Source: Isoptericola sp. AK164
Lineage (GTDB): Bacteria > Actinomycetota > Actinomycetes > Actinomycetales > Cellulomonadaceae
DNA: 64,000 bases
Assembly (NCBI RefSeq): GCF_029643425.1
Contig: NZ_CP119106.1
Coordinates: 2,418,001 to 2,482,000, forward strand
Direction: 5' to 3'
Position numbers and translations under genes: made by a program. Position 1 is the stretch's first letter, and each line of letters starts with the position of its first letter. Positions 18,835 through 27,336 of this stretch are shown here, piece by piece. The notes beneath the pieces were generated by a model. That model saw only the letters and a list, made by a program, of their open reading frames with translations, ran no database searches and was not told where the DNA came from.

Positions 18835-18885
18835 GTCGCCCTCCCCTGAGGGGCTGTGGCCGTTCTCCCGGCCTCCTGTGCTGAC

Positions 18886-18903
18886 AAGTGAAGGTTTTCA
18901 CAA
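18886..18903 (-). promoter_or_regulatory. Rex-like operator upstream of adhE
   Basis: On the minus strand the 18 bases match the Rex consensus TTGTGAANNNNTTCACAA except for the last two (TT instead of AA). It lies 52 bp upstream of the adhE ATG. Rex is the NADH/NAD+-sensing repressor that commonly controls adhE in Gram-positive bacteria, so placement and sequence agree. Confidence 0.65.
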
Positions 18904-18904
18904 G

Positions 18905-18919
18905 TGTGGTCAGACCACA
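18905..18919. promoter_or_regulatory. FadR/GntR-type palindrome upstream of adhE
   Basis: TGTGGTCAGACCACA is a perfect 7-1-7 palindrome directly beside the Rex-like site. Its core TGGTCNGACCA is the classic operator of FadR-subfamily GntR regulators (FadR, PdhR, LldR types), which sense acyl-CoA, pyruvate or lactate. No such regulator is encoded in the window. The identity of the binding protein is inference. Confidence 0.5.
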
Positions 18920-19028
18920 AGGGGAGAGGGTGAGACGCAGAACACATTGCCTGTTTCCGGGCTGGTCAGGGCGTTGCGAACGACGAGGATCCGGAACCGT
19001 CACCCGTGGGTTCGGTCAGCACCCCCGG

Positions 19029-20066
19029 TCAGGACTCGGCGCGCTCCGCCAGCGTCTCGGCCACCCGGCCGAGGTTCGCCAGGCCGGCCCGGTGGTCGTC
19101 CACGGAGGCGAGCGTGCGGCGGGGTGCGGCCAGCACGGTGACCCCGTCGAGGCCCGCGGCGGGCAGCCCGATGCGGCGCCACGGCTCGGCGACGAGCCGC
19201 ACGAGCCCGCCCAGCTCCGGCCCCGCGCACTGCGACACAGTGGCCGGCGGCAGCCCGGCCCAGAGCCCGACCTCCCGCTCGGTCGCCCGGGCGACCAGCT
19301 CCCAGGCCCGTTCGTTCCAGCCCTCGGGGCCCATCTCGGCCAGGTCCAGCCCGACGGCGTCGGCACCGGCGAGCACCACCGGCGGGATCCCCACCCACGT
19401 GCCGCCGAGGTGCACGACGACCCGGGCACCGGCGTCGTGCACCGCCTGGACCACCGGGCGCAGACCCTCGACGATCTCCGGACCCGGCACCTCGCGGAGG
19501 CGCGAGTAGCCCGAGAACGTCGGCAGCACCCCGGCGTGCACCTGTCCCAGCAGCGGCTCGGCGAGCTGCACGACGACGTCCGCGCCGGGCACCTGGTCGC
19601 GGACCTGGGCGACGTGGTCGGCCAGGCCCACGGCCAGCGCCTCCGCCAGCGCCGCCCGACCGCCGACGTCGGCCAGCACGCGGTCGCCCCGCGCGGACCA
19701 CAGCTCGGCAGCCAGGGTCCACGGGCCGGTCACCTCGACGGTGAACGGTCCGGTGTACCCGTGGGCGGCGATCGCCAGGGTGGCGAGGTCCTCGGCCAGC
19801 AGCGAGCGGGCACGCCGGGCGTCGACGCCCTCGTGGTCGGCGAGCTTCCAGCCGTGCGGACCGAGCTCGACGGCGTGCTCGGCGAGCAGCAGCGCGGTGC
19901 GGGCGGTCGCCCCCGTGCCCGGACCGCGGCCGGTGAGCTGGACGAGGAACGGGACCGCCTGGACGCCGGTGGGCAGCTCGGACAGGTCGCCCAGCACGGT
20001 CTGCTGGGCCTCCAGCACGTCGCACTCTCCCCCGGGCCACGGCCCGTGCCCGCTGACCGCCGTCAT
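19029..20066 (-). CDS. Cobalamin-independent methionine synthase-like (URO-D/MetE fold) protein
   Basis: The 345-residue protein resembles the C-terminal barrel of Met[18 protein letters not shown] near residue 98, [10 protein letters not shown] near 170, and VVVHLGGTW near 218. In true MetE the zinc is held by an HxC pair plus a distant Cys. Here the His is followed by Leu-Gly, and only a lone Cys in [12 protein letters not shown] is evident, so the metal site looks incomplete and methionine synthase activity is doubtful. The ATG overlaps the mnmA stop by 4 bp. Such MetE-like genes sit beside iscS and mnmA in many actinobacteria, which suggests a link to tRNA or sulfur metabolism, but the role is not known to me. 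Confidence 0.75.
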   Translation of the reverse strand: MTAVSGHGPWPGGECDVLEAQQTVLGDLSELPTGVQAVPFLVQLTGRGPGTGATARTALLLAEHAVELGPHGWKLADHEGVDARRARSLLAEDLATLAIAAHGYTGPFTVEVTGPWTLAAELWSARGDRVLADVGGRAALAEALAVGLADHVAQVRDQVPGADVVVQLAEPLLGQVHAGVLPTFSGYSRLREVPGPEIVEGLRPVVQAVHDAGARVVVHLGGTWVGIPPVVLAGADAVGLDLAEMGPEGWNERAWELVARATEREVGLWAGLPPATVSQCAGPELGGLVRLVAEPWRRIGLPAAGLDGVTVLAAPRRTLASVDDHRAGLANLGRVAETLAERAES

Positions 20067-21211
20067 GCGCGCGCCGCGGCGGCCGTGGGCTCCGCGGACG
20101 ACGTGGCAGCGGCTGACGCACGCTCGCGGCGGGCACCGGCGACGGTGCCCTGTCCGAGCACCTGCGTGCCGCGGTAGACGACGATCGACTGCCCCGACGC
20201 GATCCCCCGCAGCGGCTCGCCGAGGCGGACCTCCAGGGCCGGGTCGCCGTCGTCGGACGTGGCCCGGACCTGGGCGGGGACGGCGCGGCCGTGCGCGCGC
20301 ACCTGGACGGTGACGTCGGTCCACTCGCTCGGGGCCGGGACGAGCCAGGTCGCCCGGGCCGCGTCGATGCGGTCGACGGTGAGCAGCTCGGACGGGCCCA
20401 CGACCACCGTGTTGGACGTGGTGTCGACGTCGACGACGTAGCGGGGCTTGCCGTCGGCGGCGGGGCGGCCCAGTCCGAGGCCCTTGCGCTGGCCGATCGT
20501 GTAGGCGTAGGCGCCGCGGTGCTCCCCGACGACCGTGCCGTCGGTGTCGACCACGTCGCCGGGCTGCTCGCCGAGCCGGTCGCGCAGGAACCCGCTGGTG
20601 TCGCCGTCGGCCACGAAGCAGATGTCGTACGAGTCCGGCTTGGCGCTGACGGACAGCCCGCGACGCTCGGCCTCGGCGCGCACCTCGTCCTTGGAGGCGA
20701 AGTGGCCCAGCGGGAACACCGAGCGGGCGAGACGGTCCGGCCCCATGACGGCCAGCACGTAGGACTGGTCCTTGGCGTCGTTGGGCGAGCGGTGCAGCTC
20801 GGGGCCGTCCGGGCCGTGCTCGATGCGCGCGTAGTGGCCGGTGGCGACGGCGTCGAAGCCCAGTGCGGTGGCCTTGTCCAGCAGGGCGGTGAACTTGATG
20901 TGCTCGTTGCAGCGCACGCACGGGTTGGGCGTGCGGCCGGCCGAGTACTCGGACAGGAAGTCCGCGACGACGGTCTCCTCGAAGGTCTCGGACAGGTCCC
21001 ACACGTAGTACGGGATGCCGAGCACGTCGGCGGCGCGGCGGGCGTCCCCGGCGTCCTCGATCGAACAGCAGCCCCGTGAGCCGGTGCGGAACTGGTCGCG
21101 GTTGCGACTCAGGGCCATGTGCACCCCGACGACCTCGTGCCCGGCCTCCACGGCGAGCGCTGCGGCGACGGCGGAGTCCACTCCCCCGGACATGGCGGCC
21201 AGAACCCTCAT
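20063..21211 (-). CDS. mnmA: tRNA-specific 2-thiouridylase
   Basis: This 382-residue enzyme makes the 2-thio group of wobble uridine 34 in tRNAs for Lys, Glu and Gln. The PP-loop that adenylates the tRNA is [11 protein letters not shown] at residues 8-18. Catalytic Cys candidates are in [12 protein letters not shown] and in [11 protein letters not shown]. The C-terminal beta-barrel holds [19 protein letters not shown]. It starts inside the iscS stop (ATGA), so the cysteine desulfurase supplying persulfide sulfur is made with it. Length is typical. Confidence 0.95.
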   Translation of the reverse strand: MRVLAAMSGGVDSAVAAALAVEAGHEVVGVHMALSRNRDQFRTGSRGCCSIEDAGDARRAADVLGIPYYVWDLSETFEETVVADFLSEYSAGRTPNPCVRCNEHIKFTALLDKATALGFDAVATGHYARIEHGPDGPELHRSPNDAKDQSYVLAVMGPDRLARSVFPLGHFASKDEVRAEAERRGLSVSAKPDSYDICFVADGDTSGFLRDRLGEQPGDVVDTDGTVVGEHRGAYAYTIGQRKGLGLGRPAADGKPRYVVDVDTTSNTVVVGPSELLTVDRIDAARATWLVPAPSEWTDVTVQVRAHGRAVPAQVRATSDDGDPALEVRLGEPLRGIASGQSIVVYRGTQVLGQGTVAGARRERASAAATSSAEPTAAAARA

Positions 21212-22455
21212 GCGGTACCTCCGGTCAGCGGGCGGGTCGAGACGAGCCCGGCGGCGCGAGCACGGTCCGCGACTCCGGGCAGTGCCTCGCAGAGCCGGTC
21301 GACATCGGCGCGCGTGGAGGTGTCACCCAGGGAGAACCGCAGCGCGCCGCGGGCGTCGGCCTCGTCGACACCCATGGCGAGCAGCACGTGGCTGGGCTGC
21401 GGCACCCCCGCCTGACAGGCCGACCCGGTGGAGGCGTGCACCCCGGCGGAGTCGAGCAGGTACAGCAGCGAGTCGCCCTCCGCGCCGGGGAACGTGAAGT
21501 GGGCGTTGGCGGGCAGCCGCGCCGGGGCGCCCGACGGCGTGACCGCGGCCGGGTCGGGGCCGCGCAGGACGGCGTCGGGCACGGCTGCGCGGACACCCTC
21601 GACCAGCGCGTCGCGGAGCCCGGCGAACCGGGCGGCACGCTCGGCGCGGCGGGTGACGGCGTCGTGCAGCGCGACGGCGAAGGAGCGGATGGCGGCACCG
21701 TCGAGCGTGCCGGAGCGGACGCCGCGCTCCTGGCCGCCACCGTGGGAGACGGCCTCCAGCGGCAGGTCGCGGCGGGCCAGCAGCGCGCCGACGCCGACCG
21801 GACCGCCGAGCTTGTGCCCCGTGACGGTCAGCGCGTCCACGCCCGAGGCGGCGAAGCCGACCTCGACCTGCCCGACGGCCTGGATGGCGTCGGTGTGCAC
21901 CGGGATGCCCTGGGCGTGGGCGAGACGGACGACGTCGCGGATCGGCTGGACGGTGCCGACCTCGTTGTTCGCCCACATGACCGAGACGAGCGCGATCTCC
22001 TCGGGGCCGACGGCGAGCTCCGCCTTGAGCGCGTCGAGGTCGATGCGGCCGGTGTCGTCGACGTCGAGCAGGGTGATCTCGGCGCCGGCGTGCCCGGCCA
22101 GCCAGAAGGCCGGGTCCAGGACGGCGTGGTGCTCGACGGCGGAGATCAGCACGCGGCGTCGGCGGGAGTCCTGCGAGCGCCGCCCCCAGAAGATGCCCTT
22201 GACGGCGAGGTTGTCGGACTCGGTGCCGCCGCCGGTGAAGATCACCTCGCTGGGGCGCGCGTCGAGGGCGGCGGCGACCGTCTCGCGCGACTCCTCGACG
22301 GTGCGGCGGGCGGCACGGCCGGCCGAGTGCAGGGACGAGGCGTTCCCGGTGCGGGAGGCCTCGGCGACGTAGGCCTCGAGCGCCGCCGACGACATGGGTG
22401 TCGTGGCGGCGTGGTCGAGGTAGGCGCCGGGCGCCTGGGGGACTGTCACGGTCAT
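21208..22455 (-). CDS. iscS: Cysteine desulfurase (IscS/NifS family)
   Basis: The 415-residue PLP enzyme removes sulfur from cysteine. The N-terminal motif is [13 protein letters not shown], the PLP stacking His lies in SAVEHHAVL, the Schiff-base Lys in [13 protein letters not shown], and the catalytic Cys in [11 protein letters not shown]. Coupling to mnmA indicates service of tRNA thiolation. The ATG at 22455 has no ribosome site. A TAGACT hexamer ends 2 nt upstream of it, so leaderless initiation at the in-frame GTG two codons later (22449) is also possible. Reading the frame further upstream runs into the 20-bp repeat array and adds no family-like sequence. Confidence 0.95.
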   Translation of the reverse strand: MTVTVPQAPGAYLDHAATTPMSSAALEAYVAEASRTGNASSLHSAGRAARRTVEESRETVAAALDARPSEVIFTGGGTESDNLAVKGIFWGRRSQDSRRRRVLISAVEHHAVLDPAFWLAGHAGAEITLLDVDDTGRIDLDALKAELAVGPEEIALVSVMWANNEVGTVQPIRDVVRLAHAQGIPVHTDAIQAVGQVEVGFAASGVDALTVTGHKLGGPVGVGALLARRDLPLEAVSHGGGQERGVRSGTLDGAAIRSFAVALHDAVTRRAERAARFAGLRDALVEGVRAAVPDAVLRGPDPAAVTPSGAPARLPANAHFTFPGAEGDSLLYLLDSAGVHASTGSACQAGVPQPSHVLLAMGVDEADARGALRFSLGDTSTRADVDRLCEALPGVADRARAAGLVSTRPLTGGTA

Positions 22456-22490
22456 CAAGTCTACGAACCGCGCGGACCCCGCCCCGCATT

Positions 22491-22765
22491 CCGCGAGGTA
22501 GGCACCTCCTGGCCGAGGTAGGCAACTCCCCGGCCAGGTAGGCAACCTCGGGCCGAGGTAGGCAACTTCGGGCCCAGATAGGCGAGTTCCGGCCGAGGTA
22601 GGCAAGACCCGGCCGAGGTAGGCAAGTTCCCCGCGAGGTAGCACTCGGGGCGTGCTACCTCGCGGGGAACTTGCCTACCTCGCCGCAGAGTTGCCTACCT
22701 CGGCGGAAGGTTGCCTACCTCGGCGGAAGGTTGCCTACCTCGGCGAGAACTTGCCTACCTCGCGG
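22491..22765. repeat. Palindromic array of 14 units of a 20-bp repeat (array 1)
   Basis: This fills the gap between the phoX stop and the iscS promoter. Eight units run forward (first bases at 22495, 22515, and so on to 22635), then six run inverted to the phoX stop. Spacing is exactly 20 bp within each half. The unit consensus is GAGGTAGGCAASTYCCSGCC; the first ten bases are nearly invariant and the last ten vary. The halves meet in a perfect 30-bp inverted repeat (22614-22643 with 22653-22682) around a 9-nt loop, so a hairpin with arms over 100 nt could form. No spacers, cas genes or transposase are present. A related array lies at 44169-44373. Confidence 0.9.
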
Positions 22766-25009
22766 TCAGCCGCGGAACTGCTCGCCGGTCTCGGCGAACG
22801 TCGGGCGGTTCTGCGAGCCACGGCCCTGGCCCCCGCGGGAGGACGGGAACGGCCCGGGACCCTGGTGCTCGGAGTCCTTCCCGCGACCAGGGTGCTCGCC
22901 GGCACCGGCCGGGAAGACCTGGATCGTCGACGGTCTCGGCCCGCGCCAGGCACCGGCCGGGACCGTCTCGCCCTCGGCCAGGTAGTCCGGGAAGTAGGAC
23001 GTCTGCGCGCCCCAGCTGCCGTCGTCGCCCGGGTGCTGGACGTTGACGTACGCCATCGAGTCGCGCACGTCGACGACCGGTCCGCAGGTCTCGGCACGTC
23101 GCGGCAGAGCGAGGAACTGCTCGACCCGCCCCCGCTCGGCGCCGTCGAGCGTCACCTTGAACAGCCCGTCGCTCTTCTGGATCGACGACGGCTGGCCGTC
23201 CGTGGAGATCCACAGGTTGCCGTCAGCGTCGAAGGCGACGTTGTCCGGGCAGGAGATCGGCGACACCTTGTCGGCCGGGAAGCCGGAGAAGTAGGTCGAG
23301 TCGTTGACCTCGGGGTCGCCCGCCACGATGAGCAGGTTCCAGGTGAACGTGGTCGCCGTCTGGTCGCCGCCGTCCTCGATGATCTCCACGACGTGGCCGT
23401 CGCGGTTGGAGCCGCGCGGGTTGGCCTCATCGACGCCCGGGTAGCCGTCGCGGGCGCGGTTGGAGTTGTTGGTGCAGGCGACGTAGATGCGGCCCGTGAA
23501 CGGGTTCGGCTCGACGTCCTCGGGGCGGTCCATCTTGGTGGCACCGACGGTGTCGGCCGCCACGCGGGTGAAGACCAGCACCTCGGCCAGCGACATGCCG
23601 TCCACCTGCGACGCGCCGTCGAGCACCAGCGGCAGCCACTGGCCGGTGCCGTCGAAGGCGCCGTCGGAGGGCACCGCGCCCGAGCCGTCGATCTCCGAGG
23701 CCGGGGAGTCGCCGTCGAACCGCGCGACGTACAGGTCGCCCGAGGAGAGCAGCGTGGTGTTGTGCGCGCGGGCGGCGTCGCTGTTGCCGTGGCGCATGCG
23801 GTCGGTCGAGACGAACTTGTAGACGTAGTCGAAGCGCTCGTCGTCGCCCATGTAGACGACGGCGCGGTCGTCGTCGGCCATGATGACGTTCGCGCCCTCG
23901 TGCTTGAACCGGCCGAGCGCGGTGTGCTTCACGGGCGCGGCGGTCGGGTCGTACGGGTCCATCTCGACGACCCAGCCGAAGCGGCGGTTCTCGTTCTCGT
24001 AGCCGGGATTGTTGCCGTCGAAGCGCGGGTCGTCCAGCTCCCAGCCGTAGCGGGTGGCCGCGTCGCGCAGCCCGTAGCGGGCGTCGCGGGGGTCCTGGCC
24101 GTTCACGCGCAGGTACCCGTGGAAGTTCTCCTCGCCGGAGACGACGGTGCCCCACGGGGTCGTGCCGCCGGCGCAGTTGTTCAGCGTCCCGAAGACCTTC
24201 GTGCCCGTCGGGTCGTCGACGGTCTTGAGCAGGTCGTCGCCGGCGGCGGGGCCGTCGATCGTGAACTCGGTGCCCAGGTGGATGCGGCGGTTCAGCGGCG
24301 CGATGCGGGAGTACTCCCACGGCATGCCGGTCTTCTCGCGGGTCACCTCGACCACGGACATGCCGTGCGCGGCCCGCTCGATCGCCCGCCGCGTGACGTC
24401 GTCGTACGAGGCGTCGAACATGATGTGCGGGTTGGTGTACTCGTGGTTGGACACGAGCACACCCTTCGTGCCACGGCGGGTCTCCACCATGGACCGGATG
24501 TGCTTCGGGTCCTCGGGCAGGATGTCCAGGTAGTCGCAGTTGTAGCCGAACTGCTTGGCCTGCTGCTCGGGGGTCTGGTGCGCGGGGTCGAAGGCGCGTC
24601 CGCCCGGCAGGATCGGGTCGCCCCACCGGATGATCGGCGACCACTCGTAGCCCTCGGGCACGATGACGTCGTCCTGCTCCATGGGCTGCGCGGCGATGGC
24701 GCCGAACGCGAGGCCCTTGACCGGCTTCTTGCCGGCGACGGGGGCGGCCGCGGCGGACTGGGCACCGATGACCTGGGCGCCGACGACGACGGCGGCGGCC
24801 GCGGCGGCGGCACCGCCCAGCATCACGCGGCGGCTCAGGGCCTGCGAGGCCACGTCACGGAAGTACTCGTTGGCGCTGAGGTTCGGCGCGGGGTGCGCGC
24901 AGGCGTCGGCGCACTTGAAGTGGCAGGTCGCCGCGGCACGCTTGCCCCGGGCGTAGTGGGGCGTGGCCACCACGGGAAGCTGCGGGCGAGACTCGGGCGT
25001 GATCGTCAT
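22766..25009 (-). CDS. phoX: PhoX-family (DUF839) alkaline phosphatase, Tat-exported
   Basis: The 747-residue protein carries SRRVMLGGAAAAAAA at residues 59-73, a twin-arginine-type signal placed after a 58-residue extension that contains three Cys (CHFKCADAC). This long N-terminus is typical of actinobacterial PhoX-like proteins. The body has the DUF839 features NNCAGGTTPWGTVVSGEEN near 265, MDPYDPTAAPVKHTALGRF near 345, and a C-terminal SCPDNVAFDADGNLWISTDG beta-propeller strand. PhoX enzymes are Ca/Fe-dependent phosphomonoesterases working outside the membrane. The last 40 residues are low-complexity Gly/Pro/Gln. Two Pho-box units upstream agree with phosphate-starvation control. Confidence 0.9.
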   Translation of the reverse strand: MTITPESRPQLPVVATPHYARGKRAAATCHFKCADACAHPAPNLSANEYFRDVASQALSRRVMLGGAAAAAAAVVVGAQVIGAQSAAAAPVAGKKPVKGLAFGAIAAQPMEQDDVIVPEGYEWSPIIRWGDPILPGGRAFDPAHQTPEQQAKQFGYNCDYLDILPEDPKHIRSMVETRRGTKGVLVSNHEYTNPHIMFDASYDDVTRRAIERAAHGMSVVEVTREKTGMPWEYSRIAPLNRRIHLGTEFTIDGPAAGDDLLKTVDDPTGTKVFGTLNNCAGGTTPWGTVVSGEENFHGYLRVNGQDPRDARYGLRDAATRYGWELDDPRFDGNNPGYENENRRFGWVVEMDPYDPTAAPVKHTALGRFKHEGANVIMADDDRAVVYMGDDERFDYVYKFVSTDRMRHGNSDAARAHNTTLLSSGDLYVARFDGDSPASEIDGSGAVPSDGAFDGTGQWLPLVLDGASQVDGMSLAEVLVFTRVAADTVGATKMDRPEDVEPNPFTGRIYVACTNNSNRARDGYPGVDEANPRGSNRDGHVVEIIEDGGDQTATTFTWNLLIVAGDPEVNDSTYFSGFPADKVSPISCPDNVAFDADGNLWISTDGQPSSIQKSDGLFKVTLDGAERGRVEQFLALPRRAETCGPVVDVRDSMAYVNVQHPGDDGSWGAQTSYFPDYLAEGETVPAGAWRGPRPSTIQVFPAGAGEHPGRGKDSEHQGPGPFPSSRGGQGRGSQNRPTFAETGEQFRG

Positions 25010-25092
25010 CGAAGCTCTCCTGAGGCAGAGGGGGCATGACCAGCCCCGACGCTAGGAACGCTCCGTGGCGGCACGGCGTCGCCCACCTGTCA

Positions 25093-25126
25093 CCCGGGTG
25101 AACAGCAGATGAGTGCCCGGGTGACC
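25093..25126 (-). promoter_or_regulatory. Two Pho-box units upstream of phoX
   Basis: On the minus strand GGTCACCCGGG (25116-25126) is followed by GTTCACCCGGG (25093-25103). Both match the actinobacterial PhoP repeat unit (GKTCAYYYRSG) at every position. They are direct repeats whose starts are 23 bp apart, close to two 11-bp unit lengths. They sit 84-117 bp upstream of the phoX ATG. PhoP binding is inferred from the match and the gene served. Confidence 0.6.
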
Positions 25127-25133
25127 TGTCGGG

Positions 25134-26186
25134 TCAGCCGAGCGACGCCACCCACTCGCTGGAGCCGTCGGTGAACCCCTGCTCCTTCCAGATGGGCACC
25201 TCGGCCTTCAACTCCTCGACCAGGTCGCTCGCGCACGTGAACGCGGCCTGGCGGTGCCCGGAGGCGACGGCGGCCACGACGGCCACGTCGCCGACCTGGA
25301 GGTCGCCGATGCGGTGCACGACGGCGGTGCGCACGGTGTCGCCGGTGACCGTGGCCGTGCGGGTGGTCACCCGTTCGGCGACCTCGCGGAGGACCTCGGC
25401 GGCCAGCGGGTGCGCCTCGTAGTGCAGCGCGGTCACGCCGCGCCCCTCGTCGTGGTCGCGGACGTGCCCGACGAACGTGGCGACGGCGCCGCACGTGTCG
25501 TCGCGGACCAGGTCGCTCAGCTCGACGAGCAGGCCGTCCAGCGGGGTGTCGAGCACGTCGGCGCGCAGGACGGTCGCGTTGCTCGTCGACGTCTCGGCGG
25601 GCTGATGCTCCGGGTGCGCGACCTCTTCGTCGTGCGGGTCGTGCCCGTGCCGCTCATGGTGCCCGTGGTGCCCGTCGTGCCCGGGGCGCTCGTGGTCGCG
25701 CCCCGCGAGCTGCTCGACGGCGTGCGGCAGCACGTCGGCCAGGGCGTCGAGCCCGTCGACCACACCCCCGACCGACCCCGGCAGGTTGACGATCAGCGTG
25801 CGGTCGGCGACCCCGGCGATCCCCCGCGAGAGCGCGGCACCGGGGACGACCTTCTTCGCCGGGTCCGTGGGCGCCAGCGACCGGGCGCGCACGAGCTCGG
25901 CGATGCCGGGCACCTCGCGGTCCAGCACGGCGCGGGTGGCCTCGGGGGTGGCGTCCGTCGGCGAGATCCCCGTCCCACCGGACGTGATGATGACGTCCGG
26001 GGCGGCGTCGTCCCCCTCGACCAGCTCGAGCAGGGCGTCCCGGACGGGTTCGCCGTCACGCACGACGACGACGGGCAGCACGTCCCAGCCCCGAGCGGTG
26101 AACCACTCGGTGGCGGCCGGTCCGGAACGGTCCTCGTAGACGCCGGCGGCGGCGCGCTGCGAGGCGACGACGATCGCGACCCTCAT
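25134..26186 (-). CDS. moaB-moaE: Fused MoaB/Mog-like molybdopterin protein and MoaE molybdopterin synthase large subunit
   Basis: The 350-residue protein joins two cofactor enzymes. Residues 1-162 are a MoaB/MogA domain with DVIITSGGTGISPTDATPEA, for adenylylating molybdopterin. Residues about 205-350 are MoaE, with GAVATFVGHVRDHDEGRG, YEAHPLAAE and the active-site Lys region EELKAEVPIWKEQGF; MoaE adds dithiolene sulfur with MoaD. Residues 163-196 form a linker with 11 His among Asp, Glu and Gly, which looks metal-binding. MoaB-MoaE fusions occur in actinobacteria; the His-rich linker is the unusual part. It is coupled to moaC by ATGA. MoaD, its partner, is encoded 27 kb away at the end of the second cofactor operon. 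Confidence 0.92.
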   Translation of the reverse strand: MRVAIVVASQRAAAGVYEDRSGPAATEWFTARGWDVLPVVVVRDGEPVRDALLELVEGDDAAPDVIITSGGTGISPTDATPEATRAVLDREVPGIAELVRARSLAPTDPAKKVVPGAALSRGIAGVADRTLIVNLPGSVGGVVDGLDALADVLPHAVEQLAGRDHERPGHDGHHGHHERHGHDPHDEEVAHPEHQPAETSTSNATVLRADVLDTPLDGLLVELSDLVRDDTCGAVATFVGHVRDHDEGRGVTALHYEAHPLAAEVLREVAERVTTRTATVTGDTVRTAVVHRIGDLQVGDVAVVAAVASGHRQAAFTCASDLVEELKAEVPIWKEQGFTDGSSEWVASLG

Positions 26187-26662
26187 GCCTGCTCCTCCCG
26201 GGTCCAGTCGCCCGACTTCCCGCCGGACTTGGCCACCACCTCGATGTCGGTCAGCACGGCGGCCTTGTCGACGGCCTTGATCATGTCGTAGAGCGTGAGC
26301 CCGGCGACGGTGACGGCGGTCAGCGCCTCCATCTCGACGCCGGTGCGGCCGGTGGTCTTCACGGTCGCGGTGATCTCGACGTGGTCGCCGATGGGCGTGA
26401 GGTCGAGGTCGACACCGGAGAGCGGCAGCGGGTGACACAGCGGCACGAGGTCCGGGGTGCGCTTGGCGCCCATGATCCCGGCGATCCGGGCGGTGGCGAT
26501 CGCCTCCCCCTTGGGGAGATCGCCGGACGCGATCCGGTCGACGACGTCGGCCCGGGTGCGCAGCACGCCCCGGGCGGTCGCGCGGCGCTTGGTCACGTCC
26601 TTGGCGGTGACGTCGACCATGTGGGCGGCACCGTCGTCGCGGTAGTGGGACAGGTCGCTCAT
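26183..26662 (-). CDS. moaC: Cyclic pyranopterin monophosphate synthase
   Basis: The 159-residue enzyme converts the MoaA product to cyclic pyranopterin monophosphate. Family motifs are MVDVTAKDVTKRRATARG at residues 15-32, AGIMGAKRTPDLVPLCHP (active site) around 62-79, GVEMEALTAV, and DMIKAVDKAAVLTD. Full length. The GGGAG ribosome site is contained in the duplicated moeA 3' end just upstream, and the ATG overlaps the TGA of that remnant. Confidence 0.96.
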   Translation of the reverse strand: MSDLSHYRDDGAAHMVDVTAKDVTKRRATARGVLRTRADVVDRIASGDLPKGEAIATARIAGIMGAKRTPDLVPLCHPLPLSGVDLDLTPIGDHVEITATVKTTGRTGVEMEALTAVTVAGLTLYDMIKAVDKAAVLTDIEVVAKSGGKSGDWTREEQA

Positions 26663-26733
26663 CGGATCTCCCAGTAGTCGACGTCGTCCCCCGCGCCGAG
26701 GTGCCCGACGTCGGGTGGCACGTGCGCAACGCC
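26659..26733 (-). pseudogene. Remnant of a moeA 3' end (left copy of a 61-bp direct repeat)
   Basis: Read on the minus strand, these bases encode GVAHVPPDVGHLGAGDDVDY then WEIR and a TGA that overlaps the moaC ATG by 4 bp. The intact moeA1 1.2 kb away ends HVPPGVAHVDAGDDVDH then WEIR. Bases 26664-26724 align with 27850-27910 over 61 bp with 6 differences. The homology stops abruptly at a CACGTG on the upstream side, next to the PIN gene stop. This is the original moeA-moaC junction, separated from the rest of moeA by the toxin-antitoxin insertion. Confidence 0.85.
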
Positions 26734-26736
26734 AGC

Positions 26737-27333
26737 CTACGGTTCTCGACGCCCCAGCTCCTCGACGTCCGCAGAATGACGTTGCTGCTCGATAGACCGC
26801 GCAGCACGAGCGAACAGGGGAACGGTCCCGGAGAGCATCTCGTAGAACTGATGGACGTCCATCGCAGGGTCCCGGTAGGCCGCTCGCTGCTCGCGGAGGC
26901 AGGTCAAGACACCCGAATGATCGAGCTCGAGCTGGTCGAGCAGGAAGTCGTCCGGATGGACGACGTCGATGTCGTACGGGTCGACGGAGGCCGGCGGGAA
27001 GTCCTTGACGTTCGCTGTCACCAGCAGTGCCGCATCTGCTCGAACTGCCGCCGCCAAGACATGCCGGTCCTTCGGGTCGTTGGTCATCGCGGCGATGAGG
27101 CTCTCGTGGTTCTCGACGAGGGCATCCGGGAAGGCCCGACGCATCGCGTCGACGCGCCGCCGAGCGCGATCGTCACCCAGACCGAGCTTGTTGGCGAGCG
27201 TGCGACGCACTTCCTCGAGGATCTCGTCCGACCATAGCGGCCGGTACAGCCCGGTCTCTGCGAGACGCAGCAGCGAGTCGCAGAGACCGAGCGGAACGAG
27301 GACACAGGCGTCCAGGACGACGGCGAACGGCAC
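26737..27333 (-). CDS. PIN-domain toxin (VapC-like, PIN_3 type)
   Basis: The 198-residue protein has the PIN nuclease layout: first Asp in AVVLDACVLVP (residue 8), WSDEILEEVRRTL with conserved acids, MTNDPKDRHVLAAAV around 85, and LLVTANVKDFPP. A C-terminal helical extension of about 70 residues is longer than in classic VapC. PIN toxins cut RNA. It lies 3 bp after the antitoxin stop. Base composition is visibly lower in GC than the neighbours, and the module is bounded by moeA 3'-end repeats, so it was acquired. Confidence 0.85.
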   Translation of the reverse strand: MPFAVVLDACVLVPLGLCDSLLRLAETGLYRPLWSDEILEEVRRTLANKLGLGDDRARRRVDAMRRAFPDALVENHESLIAAMTNDPKDRHVLAAAVRADAALLVTANVKDFPPASVDPYDIDVVHPDDFLLDQLELDHSGVLTCLREQRAAYRDPAMDVHQFYEMLSGTVPLFARAARSIEQQRHSADVEELGRREP

Positions 27334-27336
27334 GGG

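Noticed and set aside
15889-18849. 986-codon open frame antisense to adhE
   Set aside because: No domain features; adhE motifs are unambiguous on the minus strand.
22456-22644. Extension of iscS upstream through the 20-bp array (start at 22644)
   Set aside because: The array simply lacks stops in that frame; the added residues are the repeat read in three phases and do not resemble any cysteine desulfurase N-terminus.
22491-22765. CRISPR array
   Set aside because: Period is only 20 bp, there are no unique spacers, the orientation flips at the centre and no cas genes are nearby.
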